64,000 bases of DNA from Spirodela intermedia (GCA_902729315.2 LR746274.1:6817037-6881036); one strand, 5' to 3'; positions 39,001 to 49,655 are shown, counted from the first letter of the stretch. The notes: generated by a model not told the origin, from the sequence alone. Numbers and translations are program-made.

Positions 39001-42000
39001 TTAATCTTTTATTCTTCTTTCCATTTATAACCTAGAATATACTTTCTCTGGAATTCCAAATGTTCTCACCATAAAATCTATATGGGATTTTGTTCGTATG
39101 GAATAATCGGTTCAAAAGTATAAACAGGAAGAATCATAGAAATAACTCTCTATAAGAATACGCGTTGGAATTGCTAATATGTTTCTCCTCATCTGTGTTA
39201 ATGAAAATTTCTTCCATAGAAATAATAGCCTGTCTTCAAAATATGAGCCGTTTGATGAACTTCTCAGTAAGGATCATACAGCTCAATTACCCAAGGAAAA
39301 CGTGAAATTCATCATGTAAGCTCATAGATAGATAATCCTTGCAATTCAGTCAACATAGAGACGTAAATTTCCACACTTTAGATTAATTAGAGGTCAAATC
39401 GAAAAACAGAAAAGTAAAATAAAATGTCATTCTAATTGAAACAGACATCACAACTTACAGCATCTTCAAATCTAACTTGCTTGAGATCACGTTTACGACT
39501 GTTCAAAAATTTTGAGAATTCTGGATCCTGAAAAAAATCAATGCAAAAAAATAATAACACAGAATTACAGGAAAAAGACTGACAGTGTGAAAGGAAAAGG
39601 CATAAGCAACGCAGTGCATGGGAAAATCAGTTAACCAGTGTCGTGAAGCTACACCTCCTAGCAAAAGATTAATAGAGAAAGTACCATTTAAGAGCAACTA
39701 TACTCTATTTTAAAACAACTAAAATACACCAACAGGCCACACACATTGAAGCTCATCCCACCTTATCACAGAAGTATCAATTTAAAAAACTATAAAAAAA
39801 TCAACTAGTTTTATAAATTAAACCAGGTGATTTCATTGAAATCATAAATTCATAATCCTAAAGAATACTAGGAACAGTTCATTGCATCATCAATTAAACC
39901 AAGTGATTTTATTAAAGAATAATAATGACAAAAAAAGATAGTAATAATGGGTTTTAAAAATCAACCCCACCTTTTCCCTCAGTCTATCAATTTTTTCCTT
40001 TTTCTTGGCAAGTTTCAGTAGCATTTCCCTATTCTTTCCGACTACGGGAGGCTGGCCACCAACATCTGCAAGTTTTTCCAAGACTTCTTATAAATGAAAA
40101 ATACAAAAATAATGTTTTAGGAGTGAAAGGGGTAAACTGACCTTCCGACTCATGAGTATGGTCAGTCTCTGAAATATATGGGCAGTCTGAATCCTGAATA
40201 TTGGCAATAATATTCTTTCAGTTTCCCTAATAAGATAATGATCTATTCAAATTTATATAAGACTTGCACACCTCCGAAAGAAAACCATCACTGTCAGAGA
40301 AATCTTCAAGTAAAATGTCCTCGTCTTCACTGAACAATGCGTCAAGAAAGTTGCTAGCAACAGCTCCACTCACATTTGTCCCATCAATTCTAAGCAAGCG
40401 AAGCAAACAATTGAATTATATGACCGGACTCCAATATTTTCTGTTGGTTCTATGATATGTCTAGCATAGGCTTCTAATTTCTTCAGCGCCAAAACAATGA
40501 GAAAGCACTGAAGCGTTCAATGATCTGGTAAACTTTCAAAGGACTTTTAAGGCAAATTATTCAACTGATTACCATTCTTCAAGCAGAATCAACGGCAGAC
40601 AAAGAATATAACTACTGTGATTCATTGACATATAGACAGATCAAACCGAATTGGAATGGACCAAGCTTAAGTACACACTAATCCAGAAGAGAAGAGTATC
40701 ATTAGTCACCTATTTTGCCAGCTTTACAAAGCCAGAGTCAACCAGACAACTCCAAATATATTTTAAATTTATGATATGATTAATGCTACCAATTTTTATA
40801 TAGCAAGAATCCTTCATATTATTAATTCTCATGTTCTCCGAGAATATGGTTCACAACTGTACTATTTTGTTTAATGCGACATAGTACAAATAAATGAATT
40901 CATTCTCGCAGTTTCAATTTGACCAGTACATATTCGTGACCTTTAATCAAAAAGTTGAGCCCTATAACCATTTTGTTGATTAGACAATGATGAAAAGGAC
41001 CGTCTTACTAGATTGGTAACGATGATAAACATCATGCTAAAACTTCTGCCTCATATGGATAGGAGTATTCTTACACTTCTCTAGGCTGATCAATTGCCAC
41101 TTTCCCATCGCCTCCAGATGTAACCCCATGACCTAAATGTTGGCGCAAATGATTAGCAGTAATCAGACAACAGAGATATACGAAATAAAGATGTAGATTA
41201 GAACAGAAACTATGCCTGGAACATAATATCTTATGAAGGCAGTGCACTTACTTTCTCACATAGTATAATGACAAAAATTAAATGAATAAAGTAATGTAGC
41301 TCTTCCATGACAATACATGGGAATTATTATGCACTGAATCTTTTTCCACGGAAGCAAGCTCAACTGTAATCAAGATTTAGTTAGTTTTGTAAACTTAAAA
41401 AAGCACAATCAATGCTTGCCAGTTGATCCCGACATCCAGACCACTCTCATGGAACACGCAGTAAGTATATCCTATAATGTTCCAAGAGCATGTGCCATTT
41501 AACTACCAGACAGAAAAATAGGAGACCATCGGTTCAAACATCCATCATGTACAGAAGAAAAAAAGAAAAATGGCACACATTGAAACGTAAATGACACTTC
41601 TGCATTTTCATTGCAGTAAATATGCCTCTACAAGCATCAGAATTTCAAGTGAGAGATGTTGAATGATTGCAGTTGACCTCAGTTAAATACAAGATACATG
41701 CCAGAATTTCTTGATGATTAATTAGAGTAATACAAAGTATTCCACAGGCTCCAAGCAGGAAATTATCAGCAGCATGTGATGGGTCTCCTTAAGAGCCTAT
41801 GCTTTCTACATGTCAAACAAAATTCGAAGCAAAAGTCAATTATGTTCAATGCTACAGGCAATGAAATATGACAGATAACTTGATCTCCCACTTATTATGA
41901 CTAAACTAACTAATCTAAGATAAGCACCTTTTCAGTTTCAAAAAAAATAATTCACTAATTCAACTATTAGCAGTGCTTACATGAATTTCCTTTAATTGGC

Positions 42001-42429
42001 TAATCGCCTCAAGACAAAGCACGCACAACGTTTTTTTTTCCATTGAGAAAAGAACCAAAAGAGCTTCCAAAAAGTTTAAGAATGAGTTACAACAAGACCA
42101 GCAAAAAGCCAGAGATACTGCCGTTGCAATTTCACGGCCTGTGGGCGATAGGCGAATGACACGACTTAATGAATGATTTCAAGAGCACATTTCACTAAAA
42201 AGACAAACGAGCAGAAAAGAATAAAACTAGTTAGTTCAACTCGGCCTTTGCAGATAGAAATAGCATTCCAAACACTCCGGCATTCCTATTTGAAATACAA
42301 CAGGTGACAACCTGAACTCCTCCTCCTCTTAGAATTTTCTCGCATCGAATTGAATTTCCTTTTCTTCCTGTACACCGACTGAAGATTCTTTTGGCTGAAT
42401 TTCCTCGCCCTCTTCCCGAGCTTCCCCAT
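32212..42429 (-). CDS. RBL: REBELOTE / NOC2-family nucleolar protein, 12 exons
   Basis: The NOC2 family acts in the nucleolus in 60S subunit maturation and export. Plant REBELOTE is a NOC2 paralog tied to floral meristem termination. Exons on the minus strand: 42429-42312, 41132-41075, 40389-40272, 40193-40142, 40065-39971, 39527-39459, 37654-37145, 35860-35558, 35091-34765, 34030-33824, 32855-32766, 32355-32212. Phases agree, giving 2,091 bp and 696 aa. The N-terminus MGKLGKRARKF is basic, followed by acidic segments (FSEDEDILLEDF, SSDEEE). The Noc2 domain spans about residues 190-650, with motifs such as SWQYVNCLDVW, RRYLPLRIKC, HFAQWSYCISFPEL and RDEVSFSPNDQASVESFLQ. The RBL assignment over the plain NOC2 paralog rests on recalled wording (LYSVD, SWQYVNC), at about 70%. 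The last exon and the small N-terminal exons are the least certain. A GT at 32276-32275 could lead to a further exon. Confidence 0.85.
33047..33080. repeat. (CT)n microsatellite in RBL intron
   Basis: About seventeen TC units in the intron between the exons at 34030-33824 and 32855-32766. Confidence 0.9.
33228..33776. repeat. 148-bp tandem repeat (about 3.7 copies) in RBL intron
   Basis: The landmark TTGGGCC recurs at 33261, 33409, 33557 and 33705, exactly 148 bp apart each time. Each unit also shares GAATCAGAT, a GATTATGCAAA-like block, AAGGCAACATAAATT, TTTCAAGGTGATTG and GCTGACTCAA in the same order. Units differ at scattered positions but have no length change. The array ends about 50 bp before the donor site of the neighbouring exon. 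Confidence 0.9.
37900..38055. repeat. Short imperfect tandem repeat in RBL intron
   Basis: CTTGATAACTACAACCCAAA begins at 37903 and 37951 (48-bp period). A third, rearranged part at about 38010-38050 carries CCAAAGATATAGAAAATCATT and again TTGATAACTAC. Confidence 0.75.
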
Positions 42430-43227
42430 CTCTGACACAGACAATACCCTAAACGATTTAAGGCTTCACCGAGGGCCCCGTAGAACAAAATGGGAGAAGG
42501 GAAGGGGTTGAACAAGCTGTTCTTGATAGCTTCCGACCGGACGAGGACAGCCGCCGGAGGAGGAGACAGCCACCGGCACAGAGGAGTATGCCTGCTGAGG
42601 AAATCAGGGTTTTAACGTCCCTCCCCCTCCCTTCTTGGAGAGGTTTTGTGGTTAGGTTCGGGCCGGGCTTCGGGTTTTCCAGTTGGACCGGCCCGGGCCG
42701 CAGGGCGGCTGACCTTGAGAACCGGGCTTTTCTTTGGGCCCGGTCCCATCTCAGGGAAAATGAGATAAAAGATTATTTTCTCTAATTTTAAATCCAACAT
42801 CCACTTAAGAAAATAAAACAAAACGCTATGGTCACCTCATACTCAAATCGAATCCATGCAATCCATTTTCTTGTTCTCAATATTTTATTTAAATAAAAAA
42901 AATAAACTGGAAAAATATGTTGCGGTCACCCCCTTATTCTAATCATTTTCACATGTCATTAAAATTCATATAAGTTATATTATTTAAAATAGAAAACAAG
43001 AATTTATATCATTTTTATGATTTCCATCTGTTATAAAAGAGAATGAGATCACCATTACCGATTCATTTTCCTCAATATGGTCCAGAAAATAAAATGAGCC
43101 TTCAAGAGTGGGGCCCATCAAAGCGTAGCAGTGGGCCCCGTGCTTTTTTGCCCTCTGACACGCCTAATCGCCCCGAATAAATATAAGTATATAGTTTTAT
43201 ATGCTTTTAAAAAAAAAGAAAAACAAG

Positions 43228-43422
43228 TCAAACCCCATCTAGCTTCAAGACTAGACGTTGGTTGACCCTCCAGACTTCGAAAGTAAACCAGATGACATTG
43301 CTGTAGAAAGCCAATACCACCGTCTGATCAGCATCGGTGAGCCACAAACAGGTATAGTCCTTGATCTTCCCTTCTGTGGTCCTCAAGATCCATTCATCTA
43401 ACGGCCACGGGGAGACGATCAC
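43228..43422 (-). other. Unidentified 64-codon frame, possible gene fragment
   Basis: The frame encodes a Trp-rich peptide containing TEGKIKDYTCLWLTDADQTV and VIWFTFEVWRVNQRLVLKLD. The amino acid mix looks protein-like, but I recognise no family, and I saw no partner exons or promoter. It could be a relic exon or chance. Confidence 0.2.
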
Positions 43423-43579
43423 TGAGTTCAGCCCCCTCCCCCAACCTCGAACAAAACATGCTTATCAGTACATGGCTGAGGGGAGGTTAATCTCACCGAC
43501 GATGAAGGGTATCGACCTCTCGTCATCCTCTTCCTCTTCTCTGTGCTCGGCATCGCCTCTCCATCGGAACAACGGCGAA

Positions 43580-44010
43580 AGCTCCGGCGGCCGTGAGAGG
43601 AGAAGGCGGAGAGATGATCGAGATCCGGCGCATCCAGGTGAGGGAGAATGCGGGGAACGGTGTTAAGTTCTCCAAGGTGTTGCTGCAGAAGGTACGATGG
43701 AGCACGGGGCCAAGTCTTCCAAGGCGATCTGCGACGAGCACGGGGTCGATCGGCTGGGGGAAGCACCATGGAGGATAGGATCTGAAACTGGCGCAGATCA
43801 ATCTACTGCTCTAAGGTGAGGCCAGTGGCGGGACAGCGGGGTAAGCTCCGGCGGCCGTGGGGAAGGCGGAGAAGATCGAGATCCGGCGTATCCAGGAGAG
43901 AGGGAAAAATGCGCGGAACGGTGGAGCGGTCGAGTCCTCCAAGGCGATTTGCGATGAGCACGGCGTCGATCTGGCGGAGGATCGGATCAGAACCGGAGCG
44001 GATCAATGTG
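43580..44010 (+). pseudogene. Duplicated 258-bp block with weak MADS-box-like reading
   Basis: Two diverged copies lie in tandem. GATCGAGATCCGGCG occurs at 43616 and 43874 (258 bp apart), GCTCCGGCGGCCGTG at 43581 and 43846, and a block around GAGCACGG-GTCGAT at about 43735 and 43957. On the plus strand copy 1 reads IEIRRIQVRENAGNGVKFSK, which resembles the IEIRRIEN...RQVTFSK start of MADS domains. Copy 2 reads KIEIRRIQERGKNARNG. Both then carry SSKAICDEHGVD, in copy 1 only after a frame change. There is no intact domain. The minus strand also gives open frames with a repeated IDxVLxAxRLG, so the coding strand is not settled. Confidence 0.3.
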
Positions 44011-44772
44011 CTCCGGTCGGGTACAAGTGGCGGGGGGGTTCGTCCCCTGTGCTGTTTTCATGGCGACGCCGGGTACAAGGACGACCTCCGGTCGGGGCCA
44101 TTCCACGCCAACAGTTTCCTGCTAGGGCAGTCTTGAACGGGAAACAATAGGCTGGGAGTCGAATGAATCTCTCTTCACAAGGAGGCGAAGAATCGCGATC
44201 GCCTGCGAGGTCCGTGCATCCGATCTGTTGAGCAAGAGAAACATCATCTATTCTATTATGCTGTTTTGTGTTCAGATCTCGAATTGGACGAATGGAAATG
44301 CTGCGGAAAAGACTGTCTGACGAACAGGGGAGGCCAATTTTGCGATGAACCCTTTGTCTTTTCTCTTGGAAAGGCTTTTAATTCCTCTGCTTCAGTTGCT
44401 GCTCATTCAATCCGTCTAGAACGATGCTTATTGGTGTCAAAATTGATTTTTTTCTTCTTTTAATCTGCCTTCAAGGCCCCCCCCCCCGCATCCACCAAAC
44501 TAGTCATCAGCGGCAGTTGACCTGTAGAGCTTTGGTCAACTGGGCATTGACTTCCACCCTCCCTAGCTACCTGTGGGGGCTCGGTTGTCGGGAGGGAGGG
44601 AGGGGTGGATATTTGTGCTTCTTCCCTTGCGGTAATTTGATCGTCTGTCTACTGTACTCCAACGTTGCCAGGGGTGCGCTTCACGCGTTGTGCTCCACTT
44701 CGCGGCAGCACAACGCGTTCGACGGTTAGTCAAGCTACGACTGTCATCTAGCGACGGTTCTCTTTAGATCGA

Positions 44773-44778
44773 CACGTG
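44773..44778. promoter_or_regulatory. G-box / ABRE core upstream of the 493-aa gene
   Basis: CACGTG inside GACACGTGGA, about 260 bp upstream of the TATA box at 45034. G-boxes of this form bind bZIP and bHLH factors, including ABA-response factors. The regulatory role is inferred from the motif and position only. Confidence 0.35.
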
Positions 44779-45033
44779 GATCATTTCTTCTCCGCGTGGC
44801 TCCGCAGCAAATGTCCTTATCCAGTCTTGCTGTTATCAGCAGGTGCAGTCTTGTCGACACGTCTTAAATCTCGAAAGTCGCGTGTGACGGACAGAATCAT
44901 AAATGAGGACAGCGAGACGGAGCAAAGACTCAGACCGCCCCGACTCCAATGAGGGACTCCACTACCATCCCCGGGCCGGGCCGGTATTAAGGGCCCGATC
45001 ATCCTCCAGCCCGGCCTGCTGGAGGCGATCACC

Positions 45034-45040
45034 TATAAAT
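45034..45040 (+). promoter_or_regulatory. TATA box of the 493-aa protein gene
   Basis: TATAAAT sits in a GC-rich promoter 91 bp upstream of the ATG at 45125, a normal distance for a plant gene with a short leader. Confidence 0.6.
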
Positions 45041-45124
45041 ATATATGTACCCTCTCCGCCGCAGCTACTCCTCCTCTTTGTCGCCGGCGTTCACCGTCGC
45101 CGCAGATAACGCCGGAGAGCTCGC

Positions 45125-46606
45125 ATGGCGAGCTCGTGGAAGAAAACGAAGCTAGGGGGGATCTCCCGCGTCCTCGCTTCCAAGGTTAGGCGGGGGGTCG
45201 GCGACTCCCCACTCGTCGTCAAGGCGGGGTTCCCCACATCGGTCGCCGATCTCGTCGTGAAGAGCCGCGCCAGGCTGAGGCGGCCGCCGCGGTGGATGCG
45301 GCGCAAGGTCGCTGTAGACGGCGAGGTCGGAGGCTTTGTGATGGCGGAGGCCTCCGTCGCCAGTTCGCCGTCTGGGCCTGGCGGATCGGCGGAAGCGGTG
45401 GAGCAGAAGAGGAGCAAGGTTGGGGTTTCAGACGGCGGCGCACGGTCGCCGTCGGCCTCGGGCGAATCGCCGAAAGAAGAGCCTCCGGCAGCGCCAATCG
45501 GAGCCTTCCGGAGCGTTTCTGGATCGGAGGCGCCGAGAAATGTGATCCGCGAGGACGTCCCGCGGCTGAGATCGAGATTTTCTGTTTCGGTTGAGCTTCG
45601 AGATGAGGTCCCTCAGGCTACTCTCCGGAAGAAGGTGCCAGAAGAAGAAGGTCCAGGTAGTTCTCCCCTAGAGGCGGAATGGAGACCTGAGGGCTCGGCT
45701 TTCGTGGCTTCTGCCGAAAGGAAGTTTCGCGACGGAGGGAGCGGAAGAGGGCTGGAGATGGCTGCGAAAATTGGTTTCTCCCTGCTCATCCTGGCCTTGG
45801 GCACAAAAAAGATCGCTATCGGCGTCTCGATTTCCGCGTTCATCGTCTTGGTCCTCGAGTCGCTTGGGAGGCGCTTGATTCCACTCCTGAGATCCCGCGG
45901 GGAGTTGAAGAAGAAACACAGCAGCCCCGGTGGAGGGCCTGCTTTGGAGATCCTCCGATCGGCCGGGGTATTTGATTTGAGCGGCAACCGGCGCATCCCT
46001 GCGGAGAACTTGACAGTATCGAGCGAATTTGATTCAGCTCTAATTCCTCTTCCGGCAATAGAAGCGGAGGATCGTCTTCAAGCTAATGGCATCCCGGAGC
46101 AACAGAAGCCAGATAACGCGAACAGGAAGGCGAGGAAGCTACTGAGGAAGCTGGTGCCGAAGAAGCTGCGCGTGGCCAAGAGCGAGATGGAAGGGAAGCT
46201 CGGAACTAAGGCTGACGCTGCGTCAGACTCCAGCAGCAGAGGAGCGTCAGGCCAGAAGGCCATAGAAGGGAAAATCCTTGAGGAAAAAGAAGAAGAAGAA
46301 GAAGATGAAGAAGAAGAAGAAGAAGAAGAAGCAGATGTTGGTGTTGGGAGTGAAGATGAAGAAGGCGAGATTGTTCCTTGTTCTGGAGTTTCTCCTGAGG
46401 CTGATGATGCAGCTTTTCCTTCAGAAATGGCGGTTCCGTTGACAAATCAGAGCTTGAGGCACCATGTTCTGCTGCTCATCGTTTTATTCGGACTAGTTGG
46501 AGGGCGGTTCGCCGCCATGGTGATTACGGTCGCGCTGTATTCTCTGGCTACGTGGGCCAGGAGATTGTTTAAGAACCGGAAGATGCGTCAAAACCAGTCC
46601 GCATGA
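45125..46606 (+). CDS. Uncharacterised acidic membrane protein, single exon, 493 aa
   Basis: I do not recognise a named family, though the layout recalls uncharacterised plant-specific membrane proteins. The N-terminus is basic (MASSWKKTKLGGISR), with Ala/Arg-rich and Ser/Pro-rich stretches to about residue 210. A hydrophobic hairpin at about 216-250 (IGFSLLILALG, then IAIGVSISAFIVLVLESLG) could cross the membrane twice. A basic stretch follows at about 318-360, then an almost pure Glu tract (about 381-400). A C-terminal hydrophobic hairpin (about 448-475, HHVLLLIVLFGLVGGRF then MVITVALYSLATW) ends in a basic tail. The frame is uninterrupted, GC-rich and preceded by a good TATA box, which supports a real gene. 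The ATG at 45125 is the first after the TATA box. The Glu tract comes from a GAA microsatellite that reappears just after the stop codon. Confidence 0.75.
   Translation: MASSWKKTKLGGISRVLASKVRRGVGDSPLVVKAGFPTSVADLVVKSRARLRRPPRWMRRKVAVDGEVGGFVMAEASVASSPSGPGGSAEAVEQKRSKVGVSDGGARSPSASGESPKEEPPAAPIGAFRSVSGSEAPRNVIREDVPRLRSRFSVSVELRDEVPQATLRKKVPEEEGPGSSPLEAEWRPEGSAFVASAERKFRDGGSGRGLEMAAKIGFSLLILALGTKKIAIGVSISAFIVLVLESLGRRLIPLLRSRGELKKKHSSPGGGPALEILRSAGVFDLSGNRRIPAENLTVSSEFDSALIPLPAIEAEDRLQANGIPEQQKPDNANRKARKLLRKLVPKKLRVAKSEMEGKLGTKADAASDSSSRGASGQKAIEGKILEEKEEEEEDEEEEEEEEADVGVGSEDEEGEIVPCSGVSPEADDAAFPSEMAVPLTNQSLRHHVLLLIVLFGLVGGRFAAMVITVALYSLATWARRLFKNRKMRQNQSA
46280..46335. repeat. Coding (GAA)n tract
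   Basis: GAA/GAG codons form the poly-Glu run of the 493-aa protein. The length is a multiple of three, so the frame is kept. Confidence 0.85.
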
Positions 46607-46618
46607 GGTGTTCAAAGG

Positions 46619-46657
46619 AAGAGGAAGAAGAAGAAGAAGAAGAAGAAGAAGAAGATG
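46619..46657. repeat. (GAA)n tract in the 3'UTR
   Basis: About eleven GAA units begin 13 bp after the stop codon of the 493-aa gene and run into a GAT triplet run. Confidence 0.85.
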
Positions 46658-47294
46658 ATGATGATCCATTTGTTTGTGGTGTTCAACCTCGCGTTGGCGA
46701 TCCTAGTGTGAAGATACAAGCTAAGCTATACACAAGAAGAACAAGTGATGATTTACCTGTACATACTCGATACTTTTCAAGTAAGATTCGGTTTTTAAAG
46801 AATTTCTGCTTTCGCCAGTCATACTGAATCACTCTCGAGCATCTGTACTCCAGATAAAGATTACTTGTATCCCCTCTCCCCTTAATGAGCAATTACAGAA
46901 GATGCATATTCGTCACTTGACGAGTGGTTCATGTTCTTGAGACAAACACAACTCATCATCATCGTCTCCTCCTCACTGGTGTGATTGATTCCGAGATAAC
47001 CAGGAAGAACAACCTGGTCAGCCGGTTTGTCCGGCCATCTTCTGGTTAATCCCACTCGAGTTTCATGCCTTTGACCCATTTTTTGTGCTGCTCTCCTGCT
47101 GTTCCCGAACCGCATCTGTAATTGAAAAAATACGGTAAAATATCCTCCTTTTCACTTCCGAGGCATATGGAAAATGTTATTCTTGTATTTTATATGATCC
47201 CAGGTCTGGTGGGTTCCTGAGTGCGGCTAATGGCCGGCATGAGAAGGGAAGACCCACTGAGCCGTCAGCGGGGTGGGGGGAGGGATGGAAAGAG

Positions 47295-47295
47295 A

Positions 47296-47328
<33 letters not shown>
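47295..47328. repeat. (CT)n microsatellite
   Basis: An almost uninterrupted CT tract with one TTT interruption, in intergenic DNA upstream of the 67-aa gene. Confidence 0.8.
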
Positions 47329-47865
47329 CCCTTCATCATGTACATTATTAGAGTAGGGTACATCTGATAATTACCTTTTCAGGGAGGGTCTGTGACATAA
47401 ACCCATTTGGATGTGTGCAGTCCATTTGACTATTTCCTACGGAATGTGGACCACCCGACAATTTTCTATTAACTTGTGGCTCTGTATCTGAGGTCCATGT
47501 TTATTGGGGTTGACCTCAACGCATGCAATCTATACAATTAGTAAGCTCCGTAGCAGTCTTATTGTCGTGGGTTTAACCGCTAAGCCCATGGCCCACAGTA
47601 GGTTTAAGCGGCCCACTTCGTCATCATCTCACTATGCAAGGAACTTGGTAGGTTAAAGGGTGGTTCTTCATGGTCAAACCAGGGGACGTTCTAGATTTTT
47701 TCGATGATTAATCGTTGACTTTTCGTGGACAGTCACGAAGGAACTTTTAGGGTACCGAATTCTTGAGCGTGATGAATTGAATCCTAGGCTATCTTTTTAT
47801 TACCGCTTCTTGGAAGGTTCGCCGAAGGTTTTATTTAATTCCAAGCTTCAACCCCTCCAGGTCCT

Positions 47866-47872
47866 TATAAAA
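47866..47872 (+). promoter_or_regulatory. TATA box of the 67-aa protein gene
   Basis: TATAAAA lies 70 bp upstream of the ATG at 47936. It falls downstream of an earlier in-frame ATG at 47777, which argues that the short start is the real one. Confidence 0.55.
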
Positions 47873-47885
47873 CAGCCGGATTATC

Positions 47886-47890
<5 letters not shown>

Positions 47891-47922
<32 letters not shown>
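47891..47922. repeat. (CT)n tract in the 5'UTR of the 67-aa gene
   Basis: Sixteen TC units between the TATA box and the start codon, a typical place for CT microsatellites in plant leaders. Confidence 0.85.
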
Positions 47923-47925
<3 letters not shown>

Positions 47926-47935
47926 GAAGGCAACG

Positions 47936-48139
47936 ATGGTAGAGCGGACCGATAAGCAAGGAAGGGGACGAGGGGGGATGCGCGTTGTTGGAGAGGCGCT
48001 GTTGATCGCAGGGGCCGTGTACTTGATCGGAGTGGAACCTTTCCTCTCCCCGGCCGTCCCCTCTCTCTCTCTCTACATGTTCGCCTTCTACTCCGGGGGC
48101 CTTCTGCTCTTCCTCATCTCCCTCCGCCGTCCCAACTAG
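47936..48139 (+). CDS. Small two-helix membrane protein, 67 aa, unknown function
   Basis: The protein begins MVERTDKQGRGRGGMRVVGE, a charged N-terminus. It then has two hydrophobic segments: about residues 19-38 (EALLIAGAVYLIGVEPFL) and about 45-62 (LYMFAFYSGGLLLFLISL), and ends RRPN. The promoter context is good: TATA at 47866, a CT-rich leader, and A at -3 with G at +4 around the ATG. Codon use is GC-rich, as in the upstream gene. I know no functional assignment. The frame extends upstream to 47777, but that start precedes the TATA box. It is probably a conserved small membrane protein, but this was not verified. Confidence 0.55.
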   Translation: MVERTDKQGRGRGGMRVVGEALLIAGAVYLIGVEPFLSPAVPSLSLYMFAFYSGGLLLFLISLRRPN

Positions 48140-48586
48140 CGTCGGCGCCGGCGCCGGCCTCGCTCCTCCGGTGGTTGAGCTGCCGTTGCTGCTGTTCATC
48201 GCCGGCGCAGCGAACCGCATCCATCGGAGACGGCCCTTTTTCTCTCTCTGTCTCTCGCTCTCTCTAGCCTCTTCTCCGGCGCCGGCGTTACTCCGGCAGT
48301 GGAGCTGCTGCTACTGTGTTCATCGCCGCCGCCGTGAACTTCACCCACCGGAGACGACCCTTTCTCTCTCACCTTGTTCGCTTTCTTTTCCGGCGCCGGC
48401 GTCGCTTCTCCGGCGGTGCAGGAGCCGGTTTTCATCGTCGCCATCCGACCGTCGATTCTAAAAAACGCCCGAAGGGATCGACAAGGTGGACACATCGTAC
48501 GACTTTTATAACAAAAAAGAATAAGAGGGTTTGTGCCACGTGTCCATCTGGGTTTCGCTCAAAACAAAAAACAAAAGAAAAAAAGA
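48140..48586. other. Short intergenic stretch between convergent genes, with GC-rich repeats
   Basis: This lies between the stop of the 67-aa gene and the stop of the fatty acid hydroxylase on the other strand. It contains a degenerate GC-rich tandem repeat (48145-48430). From about 48490 the sequence is homologous to the segment beginning near 62450. Confidence 0.6.
48145..48430. repeat. Degenerate GC-rich tandem repeat, about 2.5 units
   Basis: GGCGCCGGC recurs near 48150, 48279 and 48392. Following blocks match: CTCCGG, GAGCTGC-GTTGCTGCTG-TTCATCGCC and GGAGACG-CCCTTT-CTCTC occur in the first two units in the same order. Unit length is about 113-130 bp and drifts. Confidence 0.65.
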
Positions 48587-49150
48587 CTAGCTCTTTGGCG
48601 GCGGCAGCGTCCCGAAGACCCAATCCCAGCAAGAGGAGGTGATGCCGAACCCCAGGGTCTGGACTCTGAAGTGGTGGTTCATGTGGTAGCGCTGCAGCCA
48701 AAAAAGCCCGGAGGAGGGGAGGAATTCAAGTCGGTTTCTTTCTTTTTTGCAGGAAAAAGAGGTAGATGAGTTGACCTTGAGGTTCCGGGCCGGGTCAACG
48801 GAGGGCTGACCATGATGAAGGTAGTAGTGAGTGCAGTCATAGACGATGTAGCCCAGGAGACCACCGCCGAACAAGGCGGGGGCCATTGACGGCGCCACTA
48901 GGAGCTTGCTGAGATTCCAGAGCTGGAAGAACACAGCAACAATTCGGAAGATTAAGATAAGAGCCAGCAGATGGAACCGGGCAGAATAAAAGTAGACTAA
49001 GCAGCGCGCAGCGAGAGAGAGAGAGAGAGAGAGAGAGTGAGAGACATTATTCGAGTTCTCAATGCTTAATAGGAAGGAAGGATCCTGATCCTGGATAGCC
49101 TGAAGTTTAAGAGAGGAGGGCGGTGGAACCGGGTGCAATATAACTGAATG

Positions 49151-49209
<59 letters not shown>

Positions 49210-49621
49210 GCCAGATTGAAGACGATGACCTTGGATTGGCCAAAATTTCCACAGCGTTCAGATCCAATCTTGGATACCATGAACAATGGTATCCAACTCT
49301 TTGCATCCTTGGGTTTCACTCAATAGCCATCAGCAACATGCTTTATATTATGAATAAACATTCATTGGCCATGAAAAGTTTTCTCCAAGACTTCATACCC
49401 ATGAAGTTTCCTTTTTCTTTTTTCGTACTAATCTGAAAAAACTAGCACCAAAGGGAGGAGAAGAAAAGCTTCTTACCGGGATGCATAGAATAGCCGTTGC
49501 AGCAGGTGGGAAGACCAGGCGTAGTCCGTCCATTGGGTGCTTATGGTGGCAACCATGGATAAGATAATGTGCAGTGTTTCCCCTGCATTTGCAATATATA
49601 CGTATATGTTTATATATACAT

Positions 49622-49655
<34 letters not shown>

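Larger units (their letters stand above)
42430..45033. other. Intergenic DNA between divergent RBL and the 493-aa membrane protein gene
   Basis: Near 42430-42600 lies the presumed RBL 5'UTR/promoter, then a patch rich in GGGCCGGGC-like words (42640-42770). An AT-rich stretch runs to about 43200, a minus-strand frame lies at 43228-43422, and the duplicated block is at 43580-44010. A poly-C run (about 44477-44489) and the promoter of the downstream gene complete it. No complete gene was recognised. Confidence 0.5.
46607..47865. other. Intergenic DNA after the 493-aa gene
   Basis: A second (GAA)n tract (46619-46657) lies in the presumed 3'UTR and a (CT)n tract at 47295-47328. The remainder shows no gene. 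Short frames here have no family resemblance. Confidence 0.55.

Noticed and set aside
45219-46445. Several open frames on both strands inside the 493-aa gene
   Set aside because: Shadow frames caused by high GC and the GAA tract. Only the 493-codon frame has a promoter and start in the right place.
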